DNA from: Actinomycetes bacterium
GTDB lineage: Bacteria > Actinomycetota > Acidimicrobiia > Acidimicrobiales > UBA8190
NCBI GenBank assembly: GCA_021779775.1
Contig: JAJYAB010000129.1
Location: 1 to 5,721, forward strand
Length of the DNA stretch: 5,721 nt
Direction of reading: 5' to 3'
Part shown: positions 3,576 through 5,721 of the stretch, piece after piece
Layout of the letters: each line of letters starts with the position of its first letter
Numbering within the stretch: the first letter of the stretch is position 1
The notes under the pieces: model-generated
Databases searched by the model: none
Told to the model about the DNA's origin: nothing
Seen by the model: the letters and a program-made list of their open reading frames with translations, nothing else
Made by a program: the position numbers and the translations under genes

Positions 3576-5721
3576 CCGCCCGCCCGGAGCTTCGCCCCTT
3601 CGTCGAGCTGGGGGACGAGCTTCGGTGCATGGGTGCACCCGACGGCCGGCTGATCTGGTGGAACGCCGCGTTCGAGCAGGCCATCGGGCACGGTCGGGTC
3701 GTGGTAGCCGACCCGGACAAGTCCCCCTTCGTCCACCCCGACGACCGAACTGTCGCCCGTACGGCCTGGGCAGGATTGCGCGGGGGCGAAGCGCTGCGTG
3801 GCATCCGGCTGCGTCACCCCAGGGCAGCCGGTGGCTGGTCCCACATCGAGTGGGCGGCCAGGGTCCATCCGACGACCGGCAGGATGTACGCCGTCGGCCG
3901 CGACGTCACCGACCACCAGGCGCTGCTCGAGGCACTGCACACCAGCCGGGCCTGGCTGCAGTCCATCCTCGACCACTCGCCGGCCATGGTGTTCGTCAAA
4001 GACCTCGACTGGCGCTACGTCATGGTCAACGGCGAGTGGAGCCGCGTCATGGGCGTGGCTCCCGAAGATGCCATCGGGCGCACGGCCGCCGAGCTCACCC
4101 CCTGGTACATGCGGTCCCTTGGCGAGTTCGAGCAGCAGCTTCCCTTCGACGAGGGCCCCCTGGTGATCGACCAGGCGATCGACACGGCCATCGGCCGGCG
4201 CGTGGTGATGGCGAGCCGTTTCCAGCTGCGCAGCTCCGCCGGCCAACCGTACGCCACCGTGTGCATCGCCACCGACATCACCGAGCGCAAGCGATTGGAG
4301 CGAGAGGCCGATCGCCGCCAGCGCCTGCTGGAAACGGTCATGGCGGCGAGCCCCGACGTCATCAGCATCCTCGACCGCACCGGCCACACGACGAGCATCA
4401 GCGCCGCGGGGGAGGAGGTGTTGGGCCGGCGGCTTGGTCCCGGCCTGGGCGAGTGGATGTTCGACCTGGTGCACCCTGAGGATCTGCCGCGTGTGGCCGA
4501 TGCCTTCGCCGACCTGAGTGCCGGGATCACGCCGGAGATCGCCGTCCGTGCCCGGATCCGTCATGTGGACGGCCACTGGGTGGCCAGCGACGTGCGTTGC
4601 CGGACCATCGTGGACGACGACGGATCGTTTGCCGGCGCGGTCGTCGTCTCCCGCGACATGTCGGGCAAGCTCGAGCACGAGCGGCGCCTGCGGGCTGCCA
4701 TCGCTGCGGCGGAGCAGGCGAGCCAGGCCAAGAGCGAGTTCTTGTCGCGCATGAGCCACGAGCTACGCACCCCGCTCAATGCTGTCCTCGGGTTCTCCCA
4801 GCTCCTGCAGATGGACGAGCTACCGGCCACCGAAGCCGACGAGGTGGACTACATCCTGCGCTCGGGGCGCCACCTGCTCGACCTGATCGACGGGGTGCTC
4901 GACATCGCCCGTATCGAGTCCGGGCGGCTCGAGCTGGAGGTGACGCCGGTCCAGGTCGCGGAGGTGGTTGCCGACGCCACCGGGATCGCCCAGCCGTTGG
5001 CCGAGCGTGCCGGCATCTTCATGGAGGTCACCGTCGACGACCGCCTGCTGGTGCAGGCCGACCGGCACCGGTTGTTGCAGGTGCTGCTGAACCTGCTCTC
5101 CAACGCCGTCAAGTACAACCAGCGGGGAGGACGGATCCGGGTCCGCTGCCTGCCGGTATCAGCCGGGCGGCTCCGGCTGGAGGTCACCGACACCGGCCGG
5201 GGGATCCTGGCCGAGGACCTGCGGCGGGTCTTCGAACCGTTCGAGCGCCTCGGCGTTGGCCAAGCCGAAGGCACCGGTGTCGGCCTGGCTCTGTCCAAGC
5301 ATCTGGTCGAGCGGATGGGTGGCCGGTTGACCGCAGACTCGCTTCCCGGCGAAGGCAGCACCTTCGCCATAGAGTTGCCGGTGGCGACCGATCGGCCGAG
5401 GATCGACGTTCTCGGACCCGGCGGGCTGCTTCTGGAGCCGGGGCCCGCGGCAGACTTCATGGTGCTGCTGGTGGAGGACAACCTGGCCAACCTGGAGCTC
5501 GTCGAGCGGGTGCTCGCCCGCCGGCCGGGGGTCCAGGTCCTGGCGGCCATGCAGGGTGGATTGGCCCTCGAACTGGCCCGCGAGCACCAGCCGGACCTGG
5601 TCCTGCTCGACCTGCACCTGCCGGACATGGGTGGTGTCGACGTGCTCCGTGCATTGCGCAGCGACCCGAGCACGGCGGGGGTGGCGGTGGCCGTGGTGAG
5701 CGCCGACGCTCCCTCCAGCCA
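3572..5721 (+). CDS. Cytosolic hybrid histidine kinase, PAS x3-HisKA-HATPase-REC (HK2), 3' end cut
   Basis: The frame runs from ATG 3572 past the window edge, giving 716 codons and two extra bases with no stop. It is a full-length paralogue of the kinase it overlaps by four bases. Domains: a complete first PAS (about 8-115) with WWNAAFEQ, HPDD (55-58) and GGWSHIEW; a PAS (about 128-238) with FVKDLDWRYVMVNG; a third PAS (about 252-365) with HPEDLP (301-306); HisKA with H396 in SHELRTP; HATPase_c with N507/N511, G1 box DTGRGI (540-545), F554 and G2 box GTGVGL (567-572); and REC with E635/D636, phospho-acceptor D680 and S710 in the Thr/Ser switch position. The conserved receiver Lys would be about 20 residues beyond the edge. 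No membrane segment is seen. It most likely senses a cytoplasmic signal and feeds the same or a related phosphorelay as its neighbour, perhaps also forming mixed dimers with it (inference). Confidence 0.93.
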   Translation, partial: MTARPELRPFVELGDELRCMGAPDGRLIWWNAAFEQAIGHGRVVVADPDKSPFVHPDDRTVARTAWAGLRGGEALRGIRLRHPRAAGGWSHIEWAARVHPTTGRMYAVGRDVTDHQALLEALHTSRAWLQSILDHSPAMVFVKDLDWRYVMVNGEWSRVMGVAPEDAIGRTAAELTPWYMRSLGEFEQQLPFDEGPLVIDQAIDTAIGRRVVMASRFQLRSSAGQPYATVCIATDITERKRLEREADRRQRLLETVMAASPDVISILDRTGHTTSISAAGEEVLGRRLGPGLGEWMFDLVHPEDLPRVADAFADLSAGITPEIAVRARIRHVDGHWVASDVRCRTIVDDDGSFAGAVVVSRDMSGKLEHERRLRAAIAAAEQASQAKSEFLSRMSHELRTPLNAVLGFSQLLQMDELPATEADEVDYILRSGRHLLDLIDGVLDIARIESGRLELEVTPVQVAEVVADATGIAQPLAERAGIFMEVTVDDRLLVQADRHRLLQVLLNLLSNAVKYNQRGGRIRVRCLPVSAGRLRLEVTDTGRGILAEDLRRVFEPFERLGVGQAEGTGVGLALSKHLVERMGGRLTADSLPGEGSTFAIELPVATDRPRIDVLGPGGLLLEPGPAADFMVLLVEDNLANLELVERVLARRPGVQVLAAMQGGLALELAREHQPDLVLLDLHLPDMGGVDVLRALRSDPSTAGVAVAVVSADAPSS
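4743..4764 (+). repeat. Exact 22-bp direct repeat, copy 2 (HK2 H-box)
   Basis: This is the partner of 2476-2497. It encodes the same part of the histidine motif in the second kinase, 2267 bases downstream of the first copy. The companion 23-base match (2603-2625 and 4870-4892) has the same 2267-base offset, so the two genes are collinear without indels between these points. Confidence 0.85.

Noticed and set aside
3212..4759. A 515-codon open frame on the minus strand
   Set aside because: It is antisense to the two kinase genes and has no domain signature; it is explained by the codon bias of the kinase frames.
5421..5448. GCGGGC/GCCCGC inverted repeat in the HK2 linker region
   Set aside because: The stem is six bases with a 16-base loop, and competing pairings exist in this GC-rich stretch, so it is not distinct from background.

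Overview
The window is very GC-rich, all recognisable genes lie on the + strand, GTG starts are used, and a CGNR-type zinc-finger protein is present. Together this points to a high-GC Actinomycetota bacterium, possibly of the Acidimicrobiia type. The lineage is an inference from composition and gene families.

Layout. Positions 1-312 are the C-terminal end of a CGNR zinc-finger (ABATE-type) putative transcriptional regulator. Positions 313-508 hold no convincing gene, but contain an exact 2 x 28 bp tandem duplication (367-422) whose units each carry a short dyad. Positions 509-652 encode a 47-residue reading frame that resembles the start of a crotonase (enoyl-CoA hydratase) and stops inside the start codon of the next gene; it may be a remnant. 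Positions 649-1314 encode a complete PaaI-like hotdog-fold thioesterase. Positions 1386-3575 encode a complete 729-residue cytosolic hybrid histidine kinase (PAS-PAS-PAS-HisKA-HATPase-REC). Its stop codon overlaps, as ATGA, the start of a second hybrid kinase of the same architecture (3572 to beyond 5721), which is cut by the window edge inside its receiver domain.

How the genes fit together. The two kinases are clearly tandem paralogues: they align along their whole length, share exact nucleotide stretches of 22-23 bases in the kinase core, and are joined by a 4-base overlap that predicts translational coupling. They have diverged most in the sensor part. The first PAS domain of the upstream kinase has lost about 37 residues relative to its paralogue, so the two probably perceive different signals or one has lost an input. 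Neither has a membrane segment or a DNA-binding output domain, so the phosphoryl group must pass to an Hpt protein or response regulator outside this window. The thioesterase may share a transcript with the kinases (71-base gap), but no functional link is visible.

Nothing here proves a new type of system. The points most worth checking are the coupled kinase pair with asymmetric sensor decay, the 28-bp duplication, the crotonase-like remnant and a strong hairpin inside the first kinase gene.
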